From: Boletus sp. NGJ
Lineage: Eukaryota > Basidiomycota > Agaricomycetes > Boletales > Boletaceae
Reading direction: 5' to 3'
Assembly (NCBI GenBank): GCA_019096195.1
Contig: JAGTXK010000014.1
Coordinates: 124,001-188,000 of the forward strand
DNA: 64,000 nt
The notes beneath the pieces are model-generated. The model made no database searches, was not told the origin of the DNA, and worked only from the letters and a program-made list of their open reading frames with translations. The position numbers were made by a program, and so were the translations under genes. The stretch's first letter is position 1. Each line of letters opens with the position of its first letter. This document shows positions 24,477 through 36,908 of the stretch, piece by piece.

Positions 24477-25432
24477 TGTTACGCCGGGTAACAATGGTGA
24501 CACGTTCCCGTATAATCCCAACACCTGTTGGATTACCGGACTAGCAGGCTTAGGGAAGAGATTACTTAACCCTCTGAGGCCCAAATACCCTCAGACTGGG
24601 GACCACTGCTAGCTTTACCGTAGAGCACTTTGTTACCTCTACGGGCCGATGGCGGAGTCTCGGTCTTGTGGTGCCGGTGTCTTGGTTTCCCGGTCTACTG
24701 TGCCGGTGGCGGAGTCCCGGTCTTGCTGGATTGCCGGTGGCGGAGTCCCGGTCTTACTGGGTCAGTGGCGGAGTCCTGACCAACGACGACCAACACCTGT
24801 TGGTCGTTGGAGTTGCCGAAGCTTTAGGAGCCGGTTATGGCAACGACGGCGCACAAGTGCGAAGTGATGAGGAAGATGATCACAAGCACGAGGGCGAGCA
24901 CCTCTAGAACACGGGGGAAGGCTTCTGAGGTGAAGTGGAACCTTTGCGGGAGAAGCTGTAGATTACACGGGAAGATGTGTAGATCTAGGTTAGAGTTACA
25001 TGAAGGGCCCGCGTCCCTATTTATAGGCCTTACCCCTCTAGGGCAGGCTTCGTGATAAGTATAGTAATATCTGGTCGCAGACAAGAGATTACTATAGATG
25101 GATCAAGGCATAAGACGGATCAGGAAAGTAGGAGTACTGGGCTGTGTATGAGAGAACACAGCTATGGAGGCAATGTCAATGATCGGGTCAAAGAGGAGGA
25201 AGGCATATATCAATGAAATAGAAGGCGATGTCCATACCAAACGGGTAGGTTCCTGAAGAGGAAGTTATGAATAACTTCCTAGAAAGGTAGTTCCGAATGG
25301 GGCGATGCCTGAGTGGGTGTCGCGGGGGAATCCCAGGGGAATCCCTGGTCAGAGTCGAAGAAGAGGTCGTCCCATAGTCCTACGGGAGGAGAGGGAAGGG
25401 GAAAAGAGGTACCCCCTTCGGTAACCGTAACA
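24477..25432 (-). repeat. Young solo LTR of the E4 family
   Basis: 956 bp, TGTTACG...CGTAACA, flanked by perfect TSD CACAT (24472-24476 and 25433-25437). Orientation is judged minus from TATAAATA (25025-25018, minus) and the R-like AGATCTAGGTTA (24981-24992), again 33 nt apart. CpG is fully kept. A GGCGGAGTC-type repeat occurs four times at 24649-24780. It is probably the product of LTR-LTR recombination. Confidence 0.9.
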
Positions 25433-25437
25433 CACAT

Positions 25438-27480
25438 TGAAGAATTTGGCCCGTTGTAGGGGCATCCAATGACGGAAGATTTCATAGAGTCTGTCCTGCA
25501 TGTACTCTCCTTTGTCGTGTTCCAGATATCATAGTAGATATCATTGTTCCAGTGTTCCCGGTGGATCTCCTTGGGTCCATCAGTAGGAAGATGGCACTAT
25601 GGTTACCTGTCTTTCTATCTAGTTGATGTCAGGGTTCACTGCCCTGAGCCATGGAAGCCCTAAAATGACTTTGTCCTTGCTGCAATTGAGGACATAGAGA
25701 TCCTGCTGTTCTTGTATGCCTCTGTAGTCCAACACAATGTTGATTTTCTCCTTGATGGTATCCAATTGGTTCTGGGTTCCATTGATGTTCCAAGCTCAGA
25801 CCAGGGTGTCCAGCTTCCATATGGGCAATCTCATCTTTTCAACCACCTGTCGAGAGATGGAAGCATCCGGTTGCTCTGCTGTCAATTCAAGCATTGGTTC
25901 CAATGATTTTGCAATCCTGTTTCCAGATTGAGAGAGGAATGCGAATAGAATTACTTCTTGATCCAGATATAAATACAGGGGCAATTGTATAGGAGGAGAG
26001 TGACATTGGTTCACCTCCTCTGCCTAAAAAGACACTTTGGTGGGAGTATCGGTGGGAATTTGCATAGTTGATTCCAGGGCAAGAGAGTTAATGTTCTCTT
26101 CCTATTCCATTGTGGCAGCTTCCTCTGCTCGTCCCAAAGCGAGGTCTTGCTCATTAAGCCCTGTGTTGAAGGCTATCCTGAGCATCCTGAGAACTTTGTC
26201 TCATCTGTTATTCCTGGAGATCTCTGCCAAATATTTGTCAAGGGAATCCTGTGGCATTTCTGTAGTGGTGACGACTTGAGTGTGCGTTTCCTAAGGTTTC
26301 CTATATCCCTCTCTTCTCCTTGGTCTATACCCAGGATGGTTCCTGGTATTGCACCCAACATTGTTGCAGATGAAGCATCTGTTTTCCTTCATCCGTTTGG
26401 CGCATTGTATAGGATATAGGGTGATTTGGTCCATGTCCATGGTGTTTGGATCGTGGTGGTTTCCTCTTCCTCCTCTTCTGAAGGATGCAAAGGGTTCTTT
26501 CTGTATCCCTTCAATCCATTGCCATGCCCCATGGATGTTTGCGGCCACTTTGTAAACTTCTTCCATTTTCTTAGCCTTTTGGAAGGTTTCACTGTTGACC
26601 AGTTGCCTAGCGATGTTCAGGTCGACACCTCTGAGGAAGAATTCCAAAATGGAATGGAACTCTTGCAGTTCAGAGCAGACCACTAGTAGGGAGAATTGGG
26701 AAATGAACTTGTCAAATCCTTTTGGATCCCTCTTATCTTGTTGAAGGGACCTGAGTTCAGGTTGCTTGTGTTGTCGGGGGTGAAGGTGAGGGCGAAGGCA
26801 TTCTTGATTTTGTTATAGGATTTGTCTGCATATGGCATGGAGTCATTGAGTAACCTGGTCAGCCAGGCTTCTGCAAACACTTTTCCTCTTTCTTTGAACA
26901 TCCGGTTCAGCAGGATGAGTCTCTTGGCTTTCTCTGAGAATTGATCTGGGCCTCTGAGATGGAAGTACCCTTCCATTGCCATAAGCCATCTCTTGACATT
27001 GTTGGTCTTGCTGGAGAACTCCTCTGGCAATGCAGCTTTAATTTCAACCATGTCCTCGTCATCTAAGTTTTCATCTGGTGGGGGATTTCCTGGGTTGGGA
27101 TCTGGACTAGATGTTCCACTCTAATTGAAGAGTGGATCTGGGAAGTCTATGCTGATAGGAACCAGTTGGAATGCGGGCAGTGGGATAGGATCTGCTGATG
27201 GGGTCATAACTCGAGAGCAGAGACCACCTGGAAAATCTGGTCATCTGGGTGGATCTGGAAATGTGCAGGAAGGAGGGTCATTGTAATGGGAGGATGACTC
27301 TGGGATCCTTCTTGAAGACATTTCGGAGATAGGAGTAGAAGCCCATGTTGATGTGGCTTCTTCTTTTTGTTCTTGGCCCTGTAAGAGCTGAGAGAGGTTG
27401 ATTCTGTGCAGTGTGTAGAGTAAGGGCCCATCTCCTGATAGGTGGTTCTATTCTCTTGAATAGAGGTGGGAGTGTTGGAC
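25438..27480 (-). pseudogene. E4 gag and protease
   Basis: Minus-strand Gag with a capsid-like region (about 27.05-26.69 kb; WLMAMEGYFHLRGPDQFSEK, which resembles the retrotransposon-gag fold) and a Cys/His knuckle (about 26.37 kb) that reads CFICNNVGCNTRNH, i.e. C-C-C-H order rather than C-C-H-C. The protease region follows (about 25.95-25.6 kb; DASISRQVVEKMRLP, then an ILGLPWL-like end). Broken copy. Confidence 0.7.
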
Positions 27481-27500
27481 TAGATAATCGCAACAATTTA

Positions 27501-27512
27501 TAACCTTGATCT
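27501..27512 (-). promoter_or_regulatory. E4 primer-binding site, complementary to the element's own R
   Basis: On the minus strand AGATCAAGGTTA lies two bases after the 5' LTR. It is the exact complement of TAACCTTGATCT in the LTR (minus strand, 27909-27898). Confidence 0.65.
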
Positions 27513-27514
27513 TT

Positions 27515-28314
27515 TGTTACAACCTTTGTAACCTGGTGACATGTTATCGAGTAATCAACCTCCTAGTTGATTACTGGTCTAGCTGGACTTGAGCAACTGG
27601 CTCCCTAGGCCCGAGTTCCCTAGATATGGGGTACTGACAGCTAGCTTTATGTAGAGTCTCCTCTAGAGTGAGGGACATCCCTACAACCAATGGCAGAGTC
27701 TTCAACTTTGATGGCAGAACCCTGTCTGTGTTGGTGTTGCTGCTGGTTAGGCATGCAAGTGGATAGCAAGAAGACCACAGAAGTGTGGAGTGATGAGGAG
27801 AAGTATCACGAGCACAAGTAATTTCACTTTCAGAGTGGGTGCAGACCCTGAAGTGAAGTGGAACTGAAAGTGGGGTTGATTACATGGTAAGAAGTGTAGA
27901 TCAAGGTTAAAGGTTACATGAAGGGTATACACCTATATATATAGACCTTTCCAATCTAGGGCAGGCTTCTCATCATATATAGTAATATGAGATTATAGAT
28001 TGAATATTACTATAAAAGAAGATCAAAGGCATCAGATGAATGAGGAATTGAAATACTAGGCTATATATGAGAGAACATAGCTGAGGAGGCAATGTCTGTG
28101 ATTGAATCAGAGATGGAATGTATGTAGGTGAAATAGAGGGCTGTGTCACAGCCATAGTAATGCGTCACCTAGAAAGGGCGTTCAGGATGGGGCAATGCTT
28201 GGATGGGTGTTGTGGGGGGATCCTAAGTTGTAGGAGTTGAAGAGTAGGTTGTCCCAGAGTCTGGGAGGGGAAGTAGGAAGGGAAAAAGGCATATCCCCTT
28301 CTATAACCATAACA
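27515..28314 (-). repeat. E4 5' LTR
   Basis: About 800 bp, TGTTACAACC...CCATAACA, same family as 24477-25432 but CpG-depleted. A TATA run (27943-27932, minus) lies about 33 nt before the predicted R start at 27909. The right flank GTTTG is not matched within the window, as expected for a truncated element. Confidence 0.8.
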
Positions 28315-28485
28315 GTTTGCCTTCCACCACCACCTCGGTCTCTCTAGCATATGGATGGGCCATTTGAGCTGTCCTCTAGTACACCCAGTGTGCCCAGCGC
28401 TCCGAGCCCGACCCAGCTCATTGTCCATTCCACCTTCCAATCCATGTCTCAATGCCGTGATATTTGAAGTGCTGTATACAAAAGC

Positions 28486-29260
28486 ATGCTCCATTATTTT
28501 GTTAACAAATACCCTCTTCACTCTGGTAATGAAGACATACAGTTTCTCAAAAATGTTATACAGGAGAACACTATATCACACCTTGATGACAGAGCCAAGG
28601 CCCATGCTCCGTTCCAACCTCAAGTCCTTAAAAGTAACAATGAAGAACCAGTTAATCATTATGATGAAGGAATTTAAGAACGCTGCATACTATACTATGC
28701 AGGCAAAATATGATCTAAATCTCCTGATCATACAGTGATACATGCTGCTGGCATGGTGTGAACAGTGGATCAGCCAGCTCTTAGCTGATTGAACATATAC
28801 AGATGTTTTGATGGAGGTATATATAACTCCAAGTCCTTTCATTGTATCGTATGAACTCACCTCCCTCAGGATGCTGACGGTACAATTGTCATGGGGCCAT
28901 TTCATCACCCGGTGATTGTTGAGACCCTGATTAGCACAGTTTGGTCTCAGAAGACCAAACTTCACTCCAGTCTCGACTATACCACCTGCAACCTCAATAA
29001 ATTGATTGCTTTTATAACAGCAATTGCATAATGGGCCCTGGATGTGTTTTAGTCTGGAAAGGACATCCTGTTTGAGATATTTAGATATAAAGCAACTTAC
29101 AACTTGGTACTGGCATGTATTCAGAACCCCCATTCTGACCCTCAACAGCAATTGGCTTACACCAACTTAGTAGATGATATTTTTATGAGGAGAGGAATTA
29201 CTTAGTTACGCAAGTTGTACAATAGCGTAGCGCTACCTGATTGAATGACAGTACAATATG
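28486..29260 (+). pseudogene. DUF6532-like gene relic
   Basis: No single ORF. The best-preserved part (about 28868-29050) reads DGTIVMGPFHHPVIVETLIS, then VWSQKTKLHSSLDY and LNKLIAFITAIA. That order (a phi-x-H-P-x-I segment, a W-x-K stretch, then a hydrophobic segment ending in an Ala/Trp-rich turn) fits my recollection of DUF6532, a family common in Agaricomycetes and of unknown function. Flanking segments (28486 onward; YKATYNLVLACIQNP near 29.1 kb) could be its ends. Several stops and frame changes. A possible 3' splice site (CCTCAG) precedes the core. The assignment is from memory and unsearched. Confidence 0.4.
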
Positions 29261-30799
29261 ATTAAGATATGATAGCAACTTTGGCAAGATATTCCTTAAA
29301 TGTTAGGCTCATTGTCCTATCCTTCACATATGATCAAATGGAGCTTCAGCTGGTGGTATTTCTGGCCTAACCTAATGGAGTGTATAATGTAGCATTATGC
29401 TCAGCTGGCTTTCTAGATGTAGTCTTTCTGGGTCTCTCTCAGGTCCAGAAACAGATGATGTAAGAGTTAAAAGAAGCCCAGGCACAGCAATCTATAAGGC
29501 TCTGTTCAGAATGCTTGCTAGGTAGGATGTTAACTCAGCTATAATCAGCTATAAAGTCACCATCTCAGCTGGCGAAAGTGGCTGGACTTGTAGAGAGTCT
29601 GGGTCTACTTAACTCAGGTAAGCAGAGTCTGAACATTTCACCTTTCCCAATGCCCCCAAACTTGAATGTCCACCCACACCACAATCTCCACTATCTGCAC
29701 AATCTCCTCCTTGGCCTCTTATTTTTTGCCATCCTTTGTGGCATCAAGACAGCACAGCTCATGTGTCAATGGAAACCCACTGGAAAGAGAGGGAGATGTA
29801 CTCTTTGGGATGACAATGAAATTCATCACATCAGTAAATTTACATGCATTTTATTCTATCTTATTTAGCTTATTGACTTGCACAACATTTCCAAATCTGA
29901 CATAAAGACAAATTCTAACTCTCATTTTGTTGAAAAACAGATTGGCTCGGTTGTTGTTGATGTTTCTAATGTTCTGGAATGCATTATCATGGCAATGAAA
30001 ATATTTTGTAATTTGACAAGCAGAATTAGCTAGAATAAGCCTGATTAAGATGCATATAAATTTACTGATGCATCTGATGGACCTCCTTAAGTGGAAAGCA
30101 AAGATGGGCCAGTCAGGAAGCTTTCTGACTGCTGTTTTAGCTGAGGTAGCATGCTATCTTGCATCTAATAAGGACACTTCAAATGTCCATACCAAATATC
30201 AGGCTATACATCACAACATGTGTTTACAGTGCCATACTGATCACACTTGATTGGCAGCTCAAGAAAAGGTACAGGGTCATAGAAGCATACAACAATGGTT
30301 CTGGACATGGTTGGTGGAGTGTAACCCATGGTGCAAACATTTCTGACACACCAGAGGACAGTCTAGCTTGGGAGCAATTTATATCCACGAGCATTGATGT
30401 ATGTAGTCTGATCTGACCAACTCAACTCAGAGCCATATGTGCTAACCTCAAATTCAGAGCAAGAAGTTGGTAAATTGTTGCAACACAGGCTGGCCATTCT
30501 ATTAGAAGATGGAAGCACTGTTATCTAAATCATCTGCTGCTGCTGGGGGTACAAAAGGGTCACAACTTGACATGGAGTGAGATGATATAACAGAATATAC
30601 CACAGTACAATCAGATGTGTTCCAGGATGATGAAAGTGAGCAATACTTTTCTATAAACTCCACCTTCTTGTTGCAACCCATGCCAACTCATGGGAATGTG
30701 GCACAACCTGAATACAATGTGGACCTAGACCACTTACTCAACATCAGTAGGGATATCGCTTCACCAGATTCTACCACCTAGCTTGCAGCTGTATACAAT
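29261..30799. other. Unassigned AT-rich decayed DNA
   Basis: Short ORFs only, no recognised domain and no clear repeat ends. CpG is nearly absent. It borders the E5 3' LTR at 30800. Confidence 0.5.
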
Positions 30800-31112
30800 T
30801 GAAAGGAAAAGGACCAATAATCCTGAGGGTCACTTGAGAGTGATATCCAGAGAATATAATGGCAATTCCAAGAATGAGTATCTATGGATAGAATATGCTA
30901 CTATTTATATGTGCACAGACCAACTTTAGGGTTGGTGTGGAATGTGCTGGAATAGTGATGTAATGTTCTAGAGTGTTCTATGACATAAGGGTGATGTTGT
31001 AGAACTAGACATGGATTCAAGGCCTTAGGTGTTGGCTAATATGTAATCATTTGTGGGAGCATCTCTTAGCTAAGTGTGTAGGTATCTATGAAGGAGGAGG
31101 AAAAACATTTCA
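30800..31112 (-). repeat. E5 3' LTR
   Basis: 313 bp; on the minus strand TGAAATGTTTTTCC...CCTTTCA, preceded by an AAAAAGAAGGTAA polypurine tract. Contains TTCTTGGAATT of the family R region. Confidence 0.85.
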
Positions 31113-32293
31113 TTACCTTCTTTTTAGGGGTCAAACTCCTGGTCAACCAGGATGCCAGAGAGTGGTGGTTTAGAGAGTGGTGAGGGGATTTCGAAGAGGT
31201 GATCGGGGAGGTGATTGAGGGATGCTGCATATGCTTGGAACGACTTGTTGTCAAAGAGATTGGTTTGGTGCATGTATGTTAGGCAGTTGCATAGCTCAGT
31301 GAGGGAATGGATAGCTGATGGGTTGCCCGTGTGGAACTTATTGATGAGTTTTGAAGCATTTTTTTTTTTCACATTCGTCTTGGGTTCCCAGGTATATTCC
31401 TCACTCAGATAGCCCTTCCAGTGTATGAGGTACTCTGTTCTTCCTCTTCATTTCCTTGAATTGACTACATCTTGGACTTTGTGCTCCTTCTCCTGCTGGA
31501 TGATGATTAGTGGTGGTGGTTTGGGTTTCGTCTGTGAGAGGAGCTGGTGTGGTAAGGAGTGAGTAGGGACTCGTGAAAAATGGAATGTATTCCTTGCCAG
31601 GTTTTTGGGATCTTTAATTCATAGAATGCCTTGCTGACTTTCTTTTTTACTTTAAATGGGCTATAGCACTTGTTGTTGAACTTTTTTGTGGGTCGGTCAG
31701 TGTGGATGTGTGTTCCTTTGAGAAGGACTTGTTGTCCCACAGTAAAGTTCGATGTTAGTGATATCTACTCATCGTGACTCCTCTTTATTGCATCTGCAGC
31801 TTTCTCCAGTGTGTTTCTTATGACTTTGTGGTGGTTCTTCATTTGTTCCACAAAGGTGGTTGCTGATTTGTTTTAGACTTCCATCACTTGTTGGGGATGA
31901 GTGGTTGTTGTCTGTAGTTCAGCAAGAATGGAAAGATGCTGGTGGCGCTGGTGATTTTGGGAGTTGTGGGTGAATTTGGTGAGGGAGCGCCATTCTGCCC
32001 AGTCAGTTTGGCAGTGGTTTACATAGATGCAGAGATACTTCTCAATCTCTCAGTTTACCCACTCGGTTTGGCCATCCATCTGTGGATGGTAGGCAGTCAA
32101 CAGATTGACCTGGATATTGAGGAGCATGTAGAGATCCTGCATGAATGAAGAGACAAATTGCATTTCTCAGTCAGATATTACCTTATGAGGGACACTGTGG
32201 AGTTTGGAGATTTGGTTGTGGAAGATGGCAGCAACTCCTTGTGAGGTGATGGTGTCCATAATCAGGGTAAGGTGGATTATTTTTGAGAAATGG

Positions 32294-33753
32294 TCTACAA
32301 TGACCAGGATGGCATTCTTGCCATTAGATTGAAAGAGGGAGCCAATAAGGTCAACAGAGATGATCTCCCAGGGGGATGATGGGATTTCGTTAGGATGGAG
32401 TGGTGTGTGGAGGGAGGTCATCTTGGCTTTGATTTTCTGACAAACATTGCAGCCTCTTATATATCCTTTGACGTCCTTTCAAAGAGTTGGCCAGTAGTAC
32501 TCACTCATGATTAGGTCATGTGTTCATTTGACACTGGGATGTCCCACAATTGGGTGGTCATGATTGGCTGTTATGATGTCTTTTTGCAATTTTTTGTCAT
32601 TTGGAACATAGACAAGTTTCTTCCACCTTATGAGTCTGTTGTCTTGGGTCCATGGGATGTTCTCTTTCATGAGTCCCTCCTTTGCAACTGTCCTGAGTTT
32701 GTACTATGGTTTGGTGATTCTTGAGATGATGCTGGTGGAGGCAACCACACTAATGGAGATTGGGGATGAGGGGGGTGAAAAAAGATGTCAGAGAGTAGCA
32801 TCTATTGTGTGTTGTCATATTCCACCCCCTTTTCAAAGTCTGGCCTCCAGGACAGGGGATTGGCAGGATTTATCTTGCCCAATTGGTGAGTAATTATGAG
32901 GGAATACTCTTGAATGATTTGTTGCCATTGGACTTGATGGCATAAGAGGTCCTGTGGACAGCAGAAGAACTTGAGATTCTTGTGGTTGGTTAGGATCTTG
33001 ATTGGGTGTGCAGTGTCAAGGAGATATTGTTGCCACTCATTGAGTGCAAATATGATGGCAAGCATCTCCAGGTCAGCTATGTGGTATCTTCTCTTCACAT
33101 CGTCAAGCAAGCAGAAGATAAACACGACAGAGTGCCAAATGCCATCATGTTTTTGTAAGAGGACAGCACTGATGCCAATGCCAGAGCTGTTAGTTTCAAC
33201 ATAGTAGGGTTTGTTCTCTGTAGGCATGGTGAGAGTGGATGCCACACAGATGGTGTTTTTGAGGTTGTTGAACACCTTTTGGTAGTGGTTCATCCAGATG
33301 AAATCTTTCTTCACCAAAATGAGTGTATTAAGTGGTTGTGTAATCATGGCAAAGTTCTTGATGAAGCATTAATAGAAGTTGAGGAATCCAAGGAAACTCT
33401 TGAGTGTCTTCTTGGATGTTGGAATGAGCCAATCTGTGATGGTGGAGACCTTCTTGTGGTCCATCTTCACCTTATTCTGGGTACCAATGAGTCTGAGGAG
33501 CTCTGTTTCCTGAACTTTGAAGTCACACTTATCGTGGCAAAGGTACAGATGGGCATTACATAGGATTTGTAGCACTTCCTGTACTACCTTTCGGTGTTCT
33601 TCAATCATCCTTGTGAATATCATGATGTCATCTATGTAGACTACCACTACACCTTGGTCCACCAACTCTTTGAATAGTGCATTTATCATTGTTTGGAATG
33701 TGGCTGATGAGTTGGTGAGTCTAAAGAACATTATGAGGGGTTTGAAGAGCCCA
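32294..33753 (-). repeat. 1,460-bp near-perfect inverted repeat, left arm
   Basis: Reverse complement of 40064-41523. Every segment I compared (well over half the length, including two long stretches whose translations agree throughout) was identical. Flanks on both sides differ by about 15-20%. Confidence 0.9.
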
Positions 33754-34008
33754 CAGTCCATTCTGAATGCTGCTTTCCACTTGTCCTCTTCCGCCATTTG
33801 TATGTTATTATATCCCCATTTGACATTGAACTTGGTGCAGTGTTTTGCTGCTTTGAGTTTGTTGACAAGTTTAGTGATGAGGGGAAGGGAATATTGGTTG
33901 TAGTGTGTTATCATGTTGAGCTTCTGATAGTCTTGTATGGGGTGGAGATGTCTGTCTTTCTTTTTAATGAAGAAGAACATCAAAGCAAAGGGGGATTTGG
34001 AGGGGTGG

Positions 34009-34311
34009 TGAAACATTTTTCCTTCTCCTTTGTAAATACCTACATACTTAGCTAAGAGATGCTCCCATGAACAACTATATATTAGCTAACATCTAAAAAC
34101 TTGAATTCATGTCCAGACCCACGACATCATCCATATGTCATAGAACACTCTAGAACATTACATCACTATTTCAGCACATTCCACATCAACCCTAAAGTTG
34201 GTCCATGCATGTATCTTGTTGTATAAATTCTGTCTGTAAATACTCATTCTTAAAATTGCCATTAATATCACTCTTGGGTGATCCTTAGGATTGTTGGTCT
34301 CTTTTCTTTCA
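34009..34311 (+). repeat. E6 5' LTR
   Basis: TGAAACATTTTTCC...CTTTCA. It is followed directly by AATTCCAAGAATA (34312-34324), the family PBS. The matching R block in this LTR has decayed; it is better kept in the 3' LTR. Confidence 0.88.
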
Positions 34312-34706
34312 AATTCCAAGAATACTCTTGATGGCTGGGTCCTTTGCCCCCCAACTACCTTCCCCAACTATCAGCCTTGCTGTCATCTTTAATGATGAGC
34401 TTGCCCTTTTCTCTACTCCCTTCTCCCCACATCGATTCTCCACGACAGTCATAGACTCCAAGGGTTGAGGACCCGAGGACATACAATTAGAGTTAAGCAT
34501 AAACCCAGCCTACTAGGTGGTTGCTAGTGTCATACAAAAGCTACAACTAGGGAAGAAGATAAGGAGATTGGAGACTCTTTGCCCCATTCTACTATCTATC
34601 CTTGTGATCCTTCATCGCAAACACTCTACAGCCAGACCTTAGGCTTAAAAAGAATCCATTGGCATATGTGACATGCCCAAGTAGATCCTCATTGATGCCA
34701 TCACAC

Positions 34707-34885
34707 ATATGCTCGTTCAGCATACTAGATATGGACAACATTGCTACTGGGCATAGAGCACTAGCCCCCATTGTCCACTAAGTGCCTAGCAGTCTATATC
34801 CTGCTTGACACTACAGAGGGCAGGTTCATGTGATCACCTGTAATGTCACACAAGTGTGACAAGAGGATTTATCTCATCTTTTCTC
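34707..34885 (+). other. E6 conserved leader RNA region, decayed
   Basis: Matches the E2/E3/E7 leader (ATATGCTCGTTCAGC, GGCATAGAGCACTAGCCCC, GATCACCTGTAATGTCAC). The hairpin no longer forms cleanly here. Confidence 0.55.
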
Positions 34886-35127
34886 TGTGCACACCTTCCT
34901 ATAGTATGGAAGTTATCCTCTGGCTCCCACTGACAACCTTCATTCTCATCAAGAGTCTTTTCACAGAACCACCCTCCCACCATTCTGCATAATTCTGAGC
35001 ATGCAGCCAAGCACCACTCAGTTGCATCCATCCCCCACTTCCACTTGTTGCCAGCTGCTCCTGGCACCTCCTTTGCCAGGCTTTACCCACCATGTCATCT
35101 CAACCCAGTCAGCACCCTCCTGACTTA

Positions 35128-36711
35128 CAGTGATCTCCAAAACTGTTGCAATGTTTAACCCTGATGTGGTGCATGCAGTGCACCACAAACACCCATGGGA
35201 ATCACACTTCACTTTGGTTGGAACAAACAAAGTACACACTCATGGCTACAATCTGCCCTCTGGATCATGTGATTTGGATTTAGAGGCTGTGGAGTTATGT
35301 CCATTTCAAAACAGCAATACAATTGCAACAGTTTTGCATCTCTTGATACGAAGCGGGTATTAGTACTTGCAATAGCCTTCCTTTGCCTTGAGCACTATCT
35401 CAACCCTTCTAGGCATGCTTTCAATTAACTTCTGATACTCCTCAAGTGGTATCCCCTCCCATTCCACCTGAACTCTCTTCCATAACTCATGAATTCCACT
35501 AGGAGGTTGTTCTTGATCTGCTAGCCTTCTTTTGAGGTGATCCCAGAGGTGTTCAATGGGGTTGAGGTCAAAAAACTGTGCTGGCCATATCATAGTTCCA
35601 AAATCCTGCTCTCCAAGCCACTCTTTTACCTTTTTGCAAGTATGCTTGGAGTCATTGTCTTGCTAAAAGTTCATGTTAGGAGGATCTAGACCATAATACT
35701 GCAGAGTATTCAGCAGCTTATCCTTCAAAATCTAAAGGTAAAGGTCTCCATCCATCCTACCATCAATCTTGGTAGCATAGCCAACTCCCTGCCAAGTCAT
35801 ACACCTCCACATCATGAGAGAACCTCCTCCAAACTTCAAGGTCCCTTCAACCAATCTATCATTAAGCCCTTCACCTGCTTTTTTTCAGACCCATTTTTGC
35901 CCATCTGACCTAGGCAATCGATTTTAGTCTCATCAGACCATACTACCTTCTCCCAGTCCTCTATAGTCCAACCCTTATAAGCATAGGCAAAGTCCAAGTG
36001 AGTCTTGTAATGCCTAGCTGATAGAAGGGGGTGTTTAGACTTCACCACAACCTTCATACCAAGTGCCAGTGTACTGTGGAGGTAGAGAGGGGTTGGTTGA
36101 CCACATTGGTGAGAGCCTTGGTCACTTGGACAGCATTTTCTGCCTTTTCAGATGAAATGAGACAGATGGCATGACGAAGATTGGTAGGAGAAAGCTTGGA
36201 TGGGTGATCTCCAACAGACTTCTGAAGCTCAGAATGCTCTTTGGAGTTGAGCCTAGATATGGTAGAGGCATGGAGACCAGTGGTTACAGCAATAGAATGA
36301 GCTGACTGGCCAGCATCAAGCATAGAGAGAATGGTGTTTTTCTGAGTAGAAGAGATGGATCTCATGATAATGTGGTTGGAAATAAAGAAGTGTGTGAACT
36401 ATTTCAAACTCAGACATAATATTTGTATGTGTATCTTTGTTTGTATAACCAAACATTGCCACTTATGATGATATTCCAACAAGATTGCACATTCTCTACT
36501 AAAAGATATAAAACTGTTGCAATCGTACTGCTGTTTTGAAATGGACATAACCCCACAGCCTCTGATCCAAATCACATGATGCAGAGGGCGGATTGTAGCC
36601 AAGAGTATGTACTTTGTTTGTTCCCACAAACACAAAGTGTAATTTCCACAGGTGTTTGGGCTGTGCACACCACATCAGGGTTAGACATGACAACAGTTTT
36701 GGAGGTCACTA
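35128..36711 (-). mobile_element. Tc1/mariner element, family T-b, inserted in E6
   Basis: 1,584 bp between TA dinucleotides (35126-35127 and 36712-36713). TIRs are about 210 bp, starting CAGTGATCTCCAAAACTGTTG. Each has an inverted second copy of the tip (TTGCAACAGTTTTG) at its inner end, the same design as family T-a with a different sequence. The transposase lies on the minus strand. Confidence 0.9.
35360..36365 (-). pseudogene. Tc1-family transposase, T-b
   Basis: Starts MRSISSTQKNTILSMLDAGQ with a helix-turn-helix (SAHSIAVTTGLHASTISRLN), a second HTH-like segment to about 36.05 kb, then the DDE core: VVWSDETKI (first Asp, about 35.93 kb), QDNDSKHT (second Asp, about 35.65 kb) and FFDLNPIEHLWDHLKRRL with the third catalytic Glu kept. 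Ends EGYCKY at 35360. It is split between reading frames, with at least one in-frame stop just before the QDNDSKHT motif, so inactive. Unlike T-a copy 1, all three acidic residues remain visible. Confidence 0.85.
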
Positions 36712-36908
36712 TATGTTGCATCCTTTGGAGCATTCTTACTGTTCAAGTCTGACCATATCATATACTTGTTGAGATACTTACCACCCTCCTCCAATATCTC
36801 TACTGACAATGAGCTTTGCTCTCCAATATTGACACCCAGTCCCTCTCAGGGCACTGGGTTTGCTTCAATAGTGGCTACCCTTGAAAATATTCAAACCAAT
36901 ACTGCACC

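Larger units (their letters stand above)
22568..28314 (-). mobile_element. Ty3/Gypsy element E4, a separate family, truncated 3' part
   Basis: Minus-strand element: 5' LTR (27515-28314), PBS, gag (about 27.5-26.3 kb), protease (about 26.0-25.6 kb), RT (about 24.25-23.7 kb) and RNase H into the start of integrase (about 23.3-22.78 kb). It stops at 22568 against the E1 LTR. A young solo LTR of its own family interrupts it at 24477-25432. RT has the SPSKSPTAAPFFFVQKKDGK block; RNase H ends with PGTKMALADALSQ. Broken in many places and CpG-poor, so old. Confidence 0.8.
30800..34008 (-). mobile_element. Ty3/Gypsy chromovirus E5, 3' part (RT to 3' LTR)
   Basis: Minus-strand element of the E2 family: RT from about 34.0 kb, RNase H (about 33.3-32.8 kb), integrase (about 32.55-32.15 kb), the C-terminal region and chromodomain remnant (about 31.75-31.2 kb), then 3' LTR. 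Very CpG-poor and broken in many places. At 34008 it meets E6; the upstream part of the same element continues at 44079-45325, so E6 is nested in it. 32294-33753 duplicates part of E6 in inverted orientation. Confidence 0.85.

Noticed and set aside
35128-35340. Stand-alone MITE at the left end of T-b
   Set aside because: It is the TIR of a full element; the matching TIR and TA lie at 36500-36713.
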